A stretch of DNA of 11,827 bases from Patescibacteria group bacterium (GCA_018818445.1 JAHISC010000010.1:1-11827), one strand, 5' to 3'. Positions 1 to 6,159 are shown, counted from the stretch's first letter. The notes: generated by a model not told the origin, from the sequence alone. Numbers and translations: made by a program.

Positions 1-1032
1 ATGAAAGTTCAGATCACAGGTTACCCTAAAGTATATGAGCGCTTTGGTAAATTTTCGTTAAATGTTGAAACTGTTGAACTGGTTGGTGAAGGAGCTTTAG
101 CTAGAAGTTACATTCTGCTCAAGAAAAAATTAGCTGATGAAGGCTTATTTGATGAGTCAAGAAAACGACTAATCCCTCGTTTTCCAGAAAGAATTGGTTT
201 AATAACCTCGGCTGAAGCTGCAGCTTACGGGGATTTTTTGCGGATTTTAAACAACCGTTGGTCAGGCGTAGAGGTTATTCACATCCCGGTTCATGTTCAG
301 GGGCAACATGCTGTGCCAGAGATTCTGGCTGCTTTTGAGCAATTTGAACAACTACCAGTAGTTGAACGGCCTGAAGTAATTGTTTTGACGCGAGGTGGAG
401 GTAGTTTGGAAGACTTGCATGCTTTTAATGATGAATCTGTAGCCAGAGCAGTTTTTCAGTCATCGATGCCAGTAATCTGCGGAGTGGGGCATGAGCGCGA
501 TGAGTCCCTGTGTGATTTTGTGGCCGATATTCGTGCTTCGACTCCTTCGAACGCTGCTGAAAGGATAGTTCCAAGCCGCCATGAGATTGGTAGAGAAATA
601 GAGATTAGTATAGATCGGATGGGAGACACAATGGGAATAATAGTAGAGCGTCGAGAACAGCGAATTAACCATGCTACTTCAGTTCTTCAACGCTATATTG
701 AGCAAAAGATGCATGATTTAAAAATGACCGTGGAACGTTTTACGTATGCTTTTGATCGATTTCGTTTAGCTTTAGTAGAGACCAGGAAGCACATTGAGCG
801 AAGTATTGGTATGATTGAACAAATATTTTCTTTCATCTTGAGCAAACTGAGAGGCGAAACAGATTCACTTGTACGTTTATTCGCTAGTTTTGATATGCAG
901 AAAGTTTTACAACGCGGGTTTTCGATTGTTAGAAAGAATAATAAAATTGTTCGAGCTGCTTTAGAACTTGCTCCAGGCGACACAATCCAGGTACAATTGG
1001 GAGCAGGAGAATTTGAAGCTGATATAAAATAA
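1..1032 (+). CDS. xseA: Exodeoxyribonuclease VII large subunit (5' partial)
   Basis: XseA is the catalytic subunit of exonuclease VII, which degrades single-stranded DNA into oligonucleotides during repair and works with several copies of XseB. The conserved core is visible: ITS near residues 68-70, HVQGQHA (98-104), RGGGSLEDLHAFNDE (131-145), GVGHERD (161-167) and DFVADIRASTPSNAAE (172-187). A long charged helical stretch (about 195-300) fits the family's coiled coil, and the C-terminus has the usual RGFSIV...PGD end (about 308-326). Family members have roughly 400-450 residues with an N-terminal OB fold; only the end of that fold is present here. The gene therefore almost certainly begins before the window and the ATG at position 1 is internal. 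GHERD replaces the more usual GHETD, a mild variation. The xseB start lies 2 nt after the stop, so the two are cotranscribed. The family call is very secure; only the start is unknown. Confidence 0.95.
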   Translation: MKVQITGYPKVYERFGKFSLNVETVELVGEGALARSYILLKKKLADEGLFDESRKRLIPRFPERIGLITSAEAAAYGDFLRILNNRWSGVEVIHIPVHVQGQHAVPEILAAFEQFEQLPVVERPEVIVLTRGGGSLEDLHAFNDESVARAVFQSSMPVICGVGHERDESLCDFVADIRASTPSNAAERIVPSRHEIGREIEISIDRMGDTMGIIVERREQRINHATSVLQRYIEQKMHDLKMTVERFTYAFDRFRLALVETRKHIERSIGMIEQIFSFILSKLRGETDSLVRLFASFDMQKVLQRGFSIVRKNNKIVRAALELAPGDTIQVQLGAGEFEADIK

Positions 1033-1034
1033 TT

Positions 1035-1247
1035 ATGACGACAAAAAAACAACCAACATTTTCCGAGGCATTTAATGAGCTGGAAAAATTAACCGCCTGG
1101 TTTGAGACCGAAGAAGTTGATTTAGATGAAGGATTAGAAAAATTTGAACGCGGTTTAGAGCTGGCGCAAATTTGCAAGAAGAAATTGGCTGAAGTGGAAA
1201 ACAAGGTAACAACTCTTAAGAAAAAATTTGCTGAACTGGATGGATAG
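1035..1247 (+). CDS. xseB: Exodeoxyribonuclease VII small subunit
   Basis: XseB is the small non-catalytic subunit of exonuclease VII; in the characterised enzyme several copies bind the coiled-coil region of one XseA. The 70-residue product has the usual length and the family pattern: an FSEAFNELEKL start, an acidic LDEGLEKFERGLEL middle, then CKKKLAEVENKVTTL, giving two amphipathic helices. It starts 2 nt after the xseA stop with a TAA-TT-ATG junction and no Shine-Dalgarno sequence, which suggests translational coupling to xseA. It ends with TAG, and the next gene has its own promoter. The call rests on length, composition and position directly after xseA. Confidence 0.93.
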   Translation: MTTKKQPTFSEAFNELEKLTAWFETEEVDLDEGLEKFERGLELAQICKKKLAEVENKVTTLKKKFAELDG

Positions 1248-1258
1248 TTTAATCAGTC

Positions 1259-1289
1259 GTGTCGATCTTGTGAGGGCACATCGCTACAC
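1259..1289 (+). other. Imperfect hairpin between xseB and the holin-like gene
   Basis: GTGT (1259-1262) can pair with ACAC (1286-1289), CGA (1263-1265) with TCG (1281-1283), and TGTG (1269-1272) with CACA (1277-1280), with small bulges and an AGGG loop. No T-run follows, so it is not a standard intrinsic terminator. It overlaps the proposed -35 box of the next gene and could be a weak terminator or an operator-like dyad. Confidence 0.3.
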
Positions 1290-1297
1290 TATATAAC
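1268..1297 (+). promoter_or_regulatory. Probable sigma70-type promoter for the holin-like/pyrH unit
   Basis: TTGTGA (1268-1273, 4/6 to consensus) lies 18 bp before TATAAC (1292-1297, 5/6). The predicted start near 1304 leaves a leader of about 26 nt, rich in A and C and with no Shine-Dalgarno motif, before the ATG at 1330. Confidence 0.5.
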
Positions 1298-1329
1298 TCA
1301 ACTACTTCATTACTACATAACTCAAAACT

Positions 1330-1677
1330 ATGACTCTCATTCTTCGTTGGGTGATCAATGCTATTGCACTGCTCATCGCTACTCAATTAATCACAGGCTT
1401 TAGTGTAGAAGGTTTTTATTATGCTTTGATTGCAGCGTTGGTCTTAGGACTGGTCAATGCAGTAATTAGGCCGTTGATTTTAATTCTAACACTACCAATT
1501 AACATTTTAACCTTAGGATTTTTCACGATCGTCATCAATGCTTTACTTATTTGGTTTGTAAGTACATTCTTGGAAGGTTTTACGGTCACAGGTTTTGTAC
1601 CGGCTTTGTTAGCTGCAGTTTTCCTTTGGGCAGTGAGCATCTTGACCAACTGGTTTGTTAAAAAGGCGAAGAAATAA
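1330..1677 (+). CDS. YvlD/phage-holin-superfamily-IV-like four-helix membrane protein
   Basis: This 115-residue protein is almost entirely hydrophobic, with four predicted membrane helices (about 3-22, 28-46, 53-75, 87-108) and a lysine-rich C-terminal tail. The motif order matches the YvlD-type DUF/holin IV family as I know it: a short first helix ending in LITGF, LVLGLVNAVIRPLILILTLP in the second, LTLGFFTIVINALLIW in the third, then an FTVTGF loop. Despite the holin label, chromosomal members are not phage lysis proteins. Bacillus subtilis YvlD belongs to an envelope-stress operon, and the biochemical role is unknown. The gene has its own promoter and a leader without a Shine-Dalgarno site. 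Its TAA is 2 nt from the pyrH start, so it probably leads the pyrH operon. Family is fairly secure, function is not. Confidence 0.8.
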   Translation: MTLILRWVINAIALLIATQLITGFSVEGFYYALIAALVLGLVNAVIRPLILILTLPINILTLGFFTIVINALLIWFVSTFLEGFTVTGFVPALLAAVFLWAVSILTNWFVKKAKK

Positions 1678-1679
1678 TT

Positions 1680-2384
1680 ATGCCACAAATCAAATTTTCT
1701 AAATCAAAGCCGATCATTATTTCTGTCGGCGGGTCTTTAGTGGTGCCCAATGGCGGGCCTGATGATAAATTTTTAAAAAAATTCGATGAACTTATTTCAT
1801 CTGAGGTTAAGAAGGGAAGAAAATTTGTTTTAGTTGTTGGAGGTGGCAAAACTGCACGCCACTACATTGATGCCGCTAAAAAAGTTCACCAAGTAAGTCC
1901 AGATGATCTTGATTGGCTAGGAATTCACGCTACTCGTTTGAACGGCCATCTTTTGCGTACTATCTTCCGAAAATTTGCTCATCCGGTGGTTATTAAAAAT
2001 CCAATGCGCATGCCAAAGAAATGGCAAGGCAAAATATTGGTGGCTGCCGGCTGGAAACCGGGTTGGTCAACTGATTATGTGGCGGCCAGAATTGCTAAGC
2101 AACTTAGGGCAGAGTCTATTATCAATGCTTCCAATATCGATCATGTTTATACAGCCGATCCTGGAAAAGACAAAAATGCGGAGCCAATCGAAGAGATTAG
2201 CTGGAAAGAATATCGCAGAATGGTTGGTGACAAGTGGGATCCGGGACTTTCTGCACCATTTGATCCAGTTGCTTCCAGATTCTGTCATAAAAATAAAATG
2301 TCTGTTGCTGTTGTTAGCGGGGAAGTCAAAAATTTAGCCAAGGTTTTAAGAGAAGGAGAATTTAAAGGAACTATTATTTTGTAA
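1680..2384 (+). CDS. pyrH: UMP kinase, archaeal-type
   Basis: UMP kinase phosphorylates UMP to UDP with ATP in the cytoplasm, an essential step for pyrimidine nucleotides. This 234-residue protein has the amino-acid-kinase fold signatures: IISVGGSLVVPNG (about 13-25), VVGGGKTARHYIDAAKKV (57-74), LDWLGIHATRLNGHLL, GWKPGWSTDYVAARIA, and NASNIDHVYTADPGKDKNAEPIEEI. The GGGKTARHYIDAA and LGIHATRLN blocks are those of archaeal-type UMP kinases. Typical bacterial PyrH has an IGGGN-plus-FRG block instead. Length suits the archaeal subfamily. It follows the holin-like gene by 2 nt and precedes the next gene by 1 nt, so the three are probably coupled. A related amino-acid kinase of other specificity is possible, but the UMP-kinase block pattern is good. 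Confidence 0.86.
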   Translation: MPQIKFSKSKPIIISVGGSLVVPNGGPDDKFLKKFDELISSEVKKGRKFVLVVGGGKTARHYIDAAKKVHQVSPDDLDWLGIHATRLNGHLLRTIFRKFAHPVVIKNPMRMPKKWQGKILVAAGWKPGWSTDYVAARIAKQLRAESIINASNIDHVYTADPGKDKNAEPIEEISWKEYRRMVGDKWDPGLSAPFDPVASRFCHKNKMSVAVVSGEVKNLAKVLREGEFKGTIIL

Positions 2385-2385
2385 C

Positions 2386-2823
2386 ATGACAAAGAAACAA
2401 AAGAGCATACTTTCAATTGGTGCTACTGTTATAATTGTGGCGATAGTGGTTTTTCTGGTACTCAATATTATTTATTTTGGCGCTAAAGAGGCAAATTTGG
2501 CACGAACTTTTGTCGATCGCTTAGCAGATGCTGAATACGACGAAGCCTATTCTTTAACTTCAGCCGCTTTTAAGGAAAATACATCGCTTCAAGCTTTGCA
2601 GGAATTTGTAGAATATTATGCAGTTGTTGATAACTCTGAGAGAGTAAAATTTAATTATCGAAATTCAGAAAATGGGATATATACTTTAAGTGGTTGGCTT
2701 TATAGTAGTGAAGACAGAAAACCAATGACAATCGAAATGCTTGAAGAAGCTGGAGAATGGAAAATCTCTTTTTTCAGTGTTGATCCAATTGATTTACCAT
2801 CCAAGCCAGCCTTTAACGAGTAA
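2386..2823 (+). CDS. Membrane-anchored hypothetical protein with a small extracytoplasmic domain
   Basis: I do not recognise this 145-residue protein. A lysine-rich start (MTKKQK) is followed by one strong hydrophobic segment (about 8-30), consistent with an uncleaved N-terminal anchor. About 115 soluble residues follow. The pattern AKEANLARTFVDRLADAEYDEAYSLTS, then beta-rich sequence ending in an EAGEWKISFFSV strand, resembles the NTF2-like or DUF4864-type small domains common in Gram-positive and CPR membrane proteins; that comparison is by eye only. The start codon lies 1 nt after the pyrH stop, without a Shine-Dalgarno site, so it should be translated by coupling. It is the last gene before a terminator-like hairpin. 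No catalytic residues can be proposed. Confidence 0.75.
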   Translation: MTKKQKSILSIGATVIIVAIVVFLVLNIIYFGAKEANLARTFVDRLADAEYDEAYSLTSAAFKENTSLQALQEFVEYYAVVDNSERVKFNYRNSENGIYTLSGWLYSSEDRKPMTIEMLEEAGEWKISFFSVDPIDLPSKPAFNE

Positions 2824-2844
2824 AATTATTTTCTAATCAATATT

Positions 2845-2874
2845 AACCCACGGTTGACAAAACCTTGGGTTTTA
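2845..2874 (+). terminator. Terminator-like hairpin containing the next gene's -35 box
   Basis: AACCCA (2845-2850) pairs with TGGGTT (2866-2871) and GGTT (2852-2855) with AACC (2861-2864), with one mismatch and a GACAA loop; a run of T ends at 2873. It closes the pyrH unit. The TTGACA at 2854-2859 lies inside the stem-loop. Confidence 0.6.
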
Positions 2875-2882
2875 GTTACATT
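2854..2882 (+). promoter_or_regulatory. Sigma70-type promoter of orphan cassette 1
   Basis: A perfect TTGACA (2854-2859) is 17 bp before TACATT (2877-2882, 4/6). The predicted start near 2889 gives a leader of about 20 nt that contains AGGAGG at 2901-2906. The 11-base block TTGACAAAACC recurs at 5140 and 11661. Confidence 0.75.
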
Positions 2883-2910
2883 AAGCAGTCACAAGCCTAG
2901 AGGAGGGCAG

Positions 2911-3570
2911 ATGCGAGGTGTAGTGATTAGTCGTACTCTGTCCAACAGTGGGCTTGCAACGACTGTTTTCTTGGAGGAGCGAGGGAAGTTTCGCCAAGCT
3001 AGGCTGCTTGATCGATTTGGCGCTCCTATTCAACTAAGCGAGTTTAGGCGCCAGGATCAGACGGAAATGCTCGCTTGGAAGAGTCGATGTCAGTTCGATG
3101 TTTGTCCGCTTAGGCAGTCGACAACACGGTTGCATGCTCCGGAAGACGTGATCGTCGATCCGCTGAACATCCGTGTGCGACTCGAGCCCTTGTCAGGAGT
3201 CGAGTTTCGTCTCTTGGTTGAGCGGTTCGCGGTTGATGAGTTCGAGGTGGATCTTCCTACGTTGCATAGGACGCAAGAGCGGTTCTTGCACGTAGCTGCG
3301 AATAACCTCACTTGTTCCATGGGGTTCGTACGGTGTGTTCAGGTCATTATCGAGCCAGATGAACATGTCTTGCTTGTAACGAACAACCGACCACCTGTTA
3401 AGGCTCATATTACCTGCGAGACCATAATCAGATCCATTAAAGATGGAATACTCGATGTTGGTTTCGTCTTCAAGAATGCTCTTGTTCGCTTCGAGCTTGG
3501 GAATACTCAGCGTTACGCCGCGAACCGAATAATGCGTCGGTATGTCGAATGCGCTGGCCTCATCCTCTAG
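2911..3570 (+). CDS. Orphan hypothetical protein, GC-richer monocistronic cassette 1
   Basis: The 219-residue product matches no family I know. It has no membrane segment or signal peptide. It is rich in Arg, Val, Leu and Glu, has five Cys and one Trp, and its second half alternates hydrophobic and polar residues (for example VRCVQVIIEPDEHVLLVTNN), suggesting a beta-rich soluble domain. The ATG at 2911 is chosen because a perfect AGGAGG lies 4 nt before it and a promoter just upstream; the in-frame TTG at 2854 is the -35 box itself. A strong terminator begins 5 nt after the stop. Local composition differs from the neighbours (34 G+C of 60 at 3121-3180 against 16 of 60 at 6061-6120). The complete set of sense-strand signals supports a real, separately expressed gene. 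A long antisense frame exists, so protein status is likely rather than certain. Confidence 0.6.
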   Translation: MRGVVISRTLSNSGLATTVFLEERGKFRQARLLDRFGAPIQLSEFRRQDQTEMLAWKSRCQFDVCPLRQSTTRLHAPEDVIVDPLNIRVRLEPLSGVEFRLLVERFAVDEFEVDLPTLHRTQERFLHVAANNLTCSMGFVRCVQVIIEPDEHVLLVTNNRPPVKAHITCETIIRSIKDGILDVGFVFKNALVRFELGNTQRYAANRIMRRYVECAGLIL

Positions 3571-3574
3571 ATTG

Positions 3575-3604
3575 GCCCTGGTACAACGGTACCGGGGCTT
3601 CTTT
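3575..3604 (+). terminator. Rho-independent terminator of cassette 1
   Basis: GCCCTGGTAC (3575-3584) pairs with GTACCGGGGC (3589-3598), ten base pairs including one G-U, across an AACG loop. A short T-rich tail follows (3599-3604). It begins 5 nt after the stop of the upstream gene. Confidence 0.85.
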
Positions 3605-3674
3605 GCGTCTTGTGGAAGGTTTAGTTGGATTTTTTTGCAAAGGCTGTAAGATGGTGACGGACTAATTATATTGT

Positions 3675-5117
3675 ATGCAATTTCTACACCCTGAAGATGA
3701 AAATAAGGAGCTAACTTACAACGACCTTTTTTTGATGCCGAGGCGATCAAATGTGGAATCTCGTTGGCGTGTTGATTTGCGCCCAGTTTCCAATATTGGT
3801 ACTACGATTCCAATCGTGGTCGCTAATATGATGGCTGTGGCTGGAAGGCGTATGGCTGAAACAGTAGCGCGGCGTGGTGGATTAGTTGTATTGCCACAGG
3901 ATCTGACCATGGAGCGGGTTGAGCAAATTATAACTTTTGTAAAAAATGCTCATCATGTTTTTGAGACACCGGTTGTACTTCATGAGGACGAATCAGTGCA
4001 AACAGCGCTCAATTTAATTTATAAACGGTCGCATGGAGCTATTGTAGTCGTTGATGGCCAAAATAAACCGAGTGGTATCTTTACTGAAAAAGATGCTCAT
4101 ATGCGAGATAAATTTGTTTCGCTAAGTCAGGTGATGACGCGGGAATTGATCACAGTGCCCGAATTCGCTAATTTGCAAGAAATTTTTTCTGTCTTACACG
4201 AGAAAAGATTATCGATTGTTCCAGTGGTCAAACAGGACGGCACCTTGGCTGGAGTGATGACTAAGAAAGGTGCTTTGCGTTCAGAATTGTATCGACCAGC
4301 TCTTAACCATAATGGCCAGTTAATGACAGCTGTGGCTGTTGGAATCAGTCGGAATCTGGAGGAAAAGGTGACAAGTCTACTTACTATGGGAGTTGATGTC
4401 ATTGTGCTCGACACCGCGCATGGTCATCAAAGTAGGATGCTGGAAGCAATTAGAACTGTTCGTTCGTTAATTGGGCCACACCGTACCTTAGCGGCTGGTA
4501 ATATTGTTTCAGCCGAGGCAGCTCAGGATTTTATCGAAGCTGGAGCGAATATTTTGAAAGTAGGTGTTGGGCCTGGTGCTATGTGTACTACGCGGATGAT
4601 GACTGGCATGGGTCGACCGCAATTTAGCGCAGTTTACAATGTTTCCCAGGTAGCACGCCGTATGGGAGCTCATGTTTGGGCAGACGGTGGTATTAAACAC
4701 CCGCGTGATGTAGCTTTGGCTCTAGCTGCCGGAGCTAGTAGTGCTTTCTTTGGATCATGGTGGGCTGGGACATATGAGTCGCCGGCTGACACTCGCAAAG
4801 ATACAGATGGTAAGATGTACAAGGAAAATTATGGTATGGCTTCGCGTCGTGCTGTACAAAATAGAAATGAAAAACAGGACGCTTACCACCAGGCCATGAA
4901 ACAATATTTTGAAGAAGGAATCAGTGAAGGAAAAATGTATTTGAAGCCAGGTGAAGAGAGCGCAGAAGATATCATTGATCATATTACAGCCGGATTAAGG
5001 AGCGCTTGCACCTACGCTGGAGCAACTAATTTAGAAGAGTTTTACAATAATGCTGTGGTAGGTGTACAAACCGCTTCCGGTTACCAAGAAGGAAAGGCTT
5101 CTGAGCGTGGCTGGTAG
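3675..5117 (+). CDS. guaB1: GuaB1-type IMP dehydrogenase/GMP reductase family protein with CBS domains
   Basis: This 480-residue protein is a TIM-barrel enzyme of the IMP dehydrogenase/GMP reductase superfamily with two CBS motifs inserted (about 97-145 and 150-205). Barrel motifs are intact: LTYNDLFLMPRRS (13-25), PIVVANMMAVAGRRMAETVARRGG (46-69), DTAHGH (246-251), GVGPGAMCTTRMMTG with the likely nucleophile Cys304, ADGGIKHPRD (336-345) and YGMASRRA (386-393). The wording of these blocks and the C-terminal TSG/GW-like end match actinobacterial GuaB1. Mycobacterial GuaB1 has been shown to be a GMP reductase (GMP to IMP with NADPH). The flap reads EEGISEGKMYLKPG (413-426), not the RVPYKG of true IMP dehydrogenases, so the Arg-Tyr pair needed for IMP oxidation is incomplete. 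I therefore favour GMP reductase, though automatic annotation would probably say IMP dehydrogenase. The promoter is unclear; TAAGAT at 3647-3652 is a weak -10 candidate. Confidence 0.88.
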   Translation: MQFLHPEDENKELTYNDLFLMPRRSNVESRWRVDLRPVSNIGTTIPIVVANMMAVAGRRMAETVARRGGLVVLPQDLTMERVEQIITFVKNAHHVFETPVVLHEDESVQTALNLIYKRSHGAIVVVDGQNKPSGIFTEKDAHMRDKFVSLSQVMTRELITVPEFANLQEIFSVLHEKRLSIVPVVKQDGTLAGVMTKKGALRSELYRPALNHNGQLMTAVAVGISRNLEEKVTSLLTMGVDVIVLDTAHGHQSRMLEAIRTVRSLIGPHRTLAAGNIVSAEAAQDFIEAGANILKVGVGPGAMCTTRMMTGMGRPQFSAVYNVSQVARRMGAHVWADGGIKHPRDVALALAAGASSAFFGSWWAGTYESPADTRKDTDGKMYKENYGMASRRAVQNRNEKQDAYHQAMKQYFEEGISEGKMYLKPGEESAEDIIDHITAGLRSACTYAGATNLEEFYNNAVVGVQTASGYQEGKASERGW

Positions 5118-5127
5118 CGCTCTTATA

Positions 5128-5160
5128 AAAGGGTTTTGCTTGACAAAACCCTTTGTTTAT
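5128..5160 (+). terminator. guaB1 terminator hairpin fused with the next promoter
   Basis: AAAGGGTTTTG (5128-5138) pairs perfectly over 11 bp with CAAAACCCTTT (5144-5154) around a CTTGA loop; T-rich sequence follows to about 5160. It lies 10 nt after guaB1. The -35 TTGACA (5140-5145) of the next gene spans the loop and the right arm. Confidence 0.78.
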
Positions 5161-5168
5161 AGTATATT
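5140..5168 (+). promoter_or_regulatory. Strong sigma70-type promoter of orphan cassette 2
   Basis: A perfect TTGACA (5140-5145) is exactly 17 bp before TATATT (5163-5168, 5/6). The predicted start near 5175 gives a leader of about 44 nt with a perfect AGGAGGT site (5209-5215) before the ATG at 5219. Confidence 0.82.
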
Positions 5169-5218
5169 TTTTTAGTTGTTTCTGTCTCGCCCCGCAACAA
5201 CTCGCACCAGGAGGTGCC

Positions 5219-5647
5219 ATGAAAGATGGAAAAATGGCAACCGGCAATCCAGCTGGTTTGCACAAGGACAACAGTAGTCCGACTGAGGGCATCGCGCTTT
5301 TCACGGCGCGATTGTTCACAGCCGCACTTATATACCAGCAGCAGTTTCCTGGAGACGAACCGCTGCCGGATTACAAGCCACTTCGTGAACTTGCCCGGTT
5401 CGCGCTGGAGGCTCGAGTGAGCCATGCGAGTATCGTCGAAGTCCTCGAGGACTTCGGATCGGTGTTCACGGTTAGTGACCTCTCCGAGATCGGTCGCCAG
5501 GGGTTGCTTTCTGAGGCTGCGGTCGAGTGCTACCACAAACTAGTCGATAGTAGTGGTGGGTACAAACCACATCGTGATCGATTCGTTCGATTCGTTGGCA
5601 GCCTTCGCTCGGTTGCTGGCAGTCAAGAATCGATGACGGACGATTGA
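5219..5647 (+). CDS. Orphan hypothetical protein, GC-richer monocistronic cassette 2
   Basis: I do not recognise this 142-residue protein. It has a polar, probably disordered N-terminus (to about residue 22), then a mostly helical soluble body: an alanine- and leucine-rich helix around 24-40, PLRELARFALEARVSHASIVEVLEDFG, an SDLSEIGRQGLLSEAAVECYHKLVDS helix pair, and an Arg-rich helix (RDRFVRFVGSLRS) before an acidic end. There is no signal peptide, membrane segment or metal motif. The ATG at 5219 is chosen because AGGAGGT lies 3 nt upstream. It has its own promoter and terminator and is GC-richer than its surroundings (37 G+C of 60 at 5401-5460). It shares architecture but no evident sequence similarity with the cassette on the other side of guaB1. 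The expression signals make it a convincing gene; function is unknown. Confidence 0.68.
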   Translation: MKDGKMATGNPAGLHKDNSSPTEGIALFTARLFTAALIYQQQFPGDEPLPDYKPLRELARFALEARVSHASIVEVLEDFGSVFTVSDLSEIGRQGLLSEAAVECYHKLVDSSGGYKPHRDRFVRFVGSLRSVAGSQESMTDD

Positions 5648-5686
5648 TTCTTCTTCGCTGACTTATATCCTCCTGAGTCGGCAACG

Positions 5687-5734
5687 ACCCCTCTTGTTTA
5701 TCCCCGTGTGGATGACCAGGAGGGGTTTCTATTT
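5687..5734 (+). terminator. Rho-independent terminator of cassette 2
   Basis: ACCCCTCTTG (5687-5696) pairs with CAGGAGGGGT (5717-5726) with one G-U. A small inner ATCC/GGAT stem is possible in the 20-nt loop region, and a T-rich tail runs to 5734. It ends the upstream orphan gene. Confidence 0.82.
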
Positions 5735-5748
5735 GTGACAAATTTTGA

Positions 5749-5760
5749 GATAATACGTTC
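5749..5760 (+). promoter_or_regulatory. Possible -10 element giving a leaderless transcript
   Basis: GATAAT (5749-5754, 5/6 to TATAAT) ends only 6 bp before the ATG at 5761, so initiation at normal spacing would put the RNA start at or next to the start codon. No good -35 is at 16-18 bp; GTGACA at 5735-5740 is too close. There is no Shine-Dalgarno site. Confidence 0.35.
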
Positions 5761-6156
5761 ATGCAGAAAAATGCAAAAAAAGGATTTTGTGACGTATGCA
5801 ATACGGCAACGATGCTAAAGAGATGGAGTCATACGCCAGTCTCTAATTTTGCTCTTTTTGTTTATTTAGTACTTGGTATTGCTTTGATAGGACAATTAAA
5901 AACAGTTAATACTTTAGCTACTCTCGAACCAGCTGTTAGGACCATTTATATTATTAGTATTATAGTCTTCGCTGCTTACGATTCATTTGTAAGGAGGTTA
6001 GAATATAGGTGTAAGTTGTGTGGTGATCATAAAATAGTACAAAAATTAAATGCCAGTCGTTTTTTGCAATTATTCGTGATTGCCTCAACAATCTTTTTCT
6101 CTTTATTACTAATTACAGTAGCAACATTTTTAGTTTATATTTTCTTAACCGTTTAG
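5761..6156 (+). CDS. Zinc-ribbon-like multi-pass membrane protein, hypothetical
   Basis: This 131-residue protein has two CxxC knuckles, C10-C13 (FCDVCN) and C84-C87 (YRCKLCGDH), that could together bind one zinc ion. They are separated by hydrophobic helices at about 28-48 and 61-76, and a long hydrophobic stretch (about 101-128) follows. With two helices between them, both knuckles would lie on the same, probably cytoplasmic, side. I do not recognise the family; similar small zinc-ribbon membrane proteins are common in CPR genomes and uncharacterised. It appears to lead the run with the DUF218 and TspO genes (3 nt gap to the next start). A Zn-dependent structural or sensor role would be speculation. 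Confidence 0.72.
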   Translation: MQKNAKKGFCDVCNTATMLKRWSHTPVSNFALFVYLVLGIALIGQLKTVNTLATLEPAVRTIYIISIIVFAAYDSFVRRLEYRCKLCGDHKIVQKLNASRFLQLFVIASTIFFSLLLITVATFLVYIFLTV

Positions 6157-6159
6157 TGT

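Noticed and set aside
1259..1289. Intrinsic terminator after xseB
   Set aside because: The hairpin has bulges and no T-run, so it is listed only as an imperfect dyad.
1330..1677. Holin-like gene as a sign of prophage
   Set aside because: YvlD-type holin-IV proteins are common chromosomal membrane proteins, and no phage genes or attachment sites lie nearby.
1975..2337. 120-codon open frame inside pyrH on the same strand
   Set aside because: It overlaps the well-supported UMP kinase in another frame and has no motifs or start signals of its own.
2854..2910. Longer version of the cassette 1 protein starting at TTG 2854
   Set aside because: That TTG is the first part of a perfect -35 TTGACA, upstream of the predicted transcript start, whereas ATG 2911 has AGGAGG at ideal spacing.
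3193..3750. Antisense open frame of 185 codons opposite cassette 1 and the guaB1 start
   Set aside because: Its translation looks protein-like, but it has no ribosome-binding site or promoter, runs through the cassette terminator into guaB1, and all expression signals point to the plus strand. It is the main reason the cassette 1 CDS confidence is only moderate.
5123..5536. 137-codon antisense frame over cassette 2
   Set aside because: It crosses the promoter, terminator hairpin and SD of the plus-strand gene, and lacks signals on its own strand.
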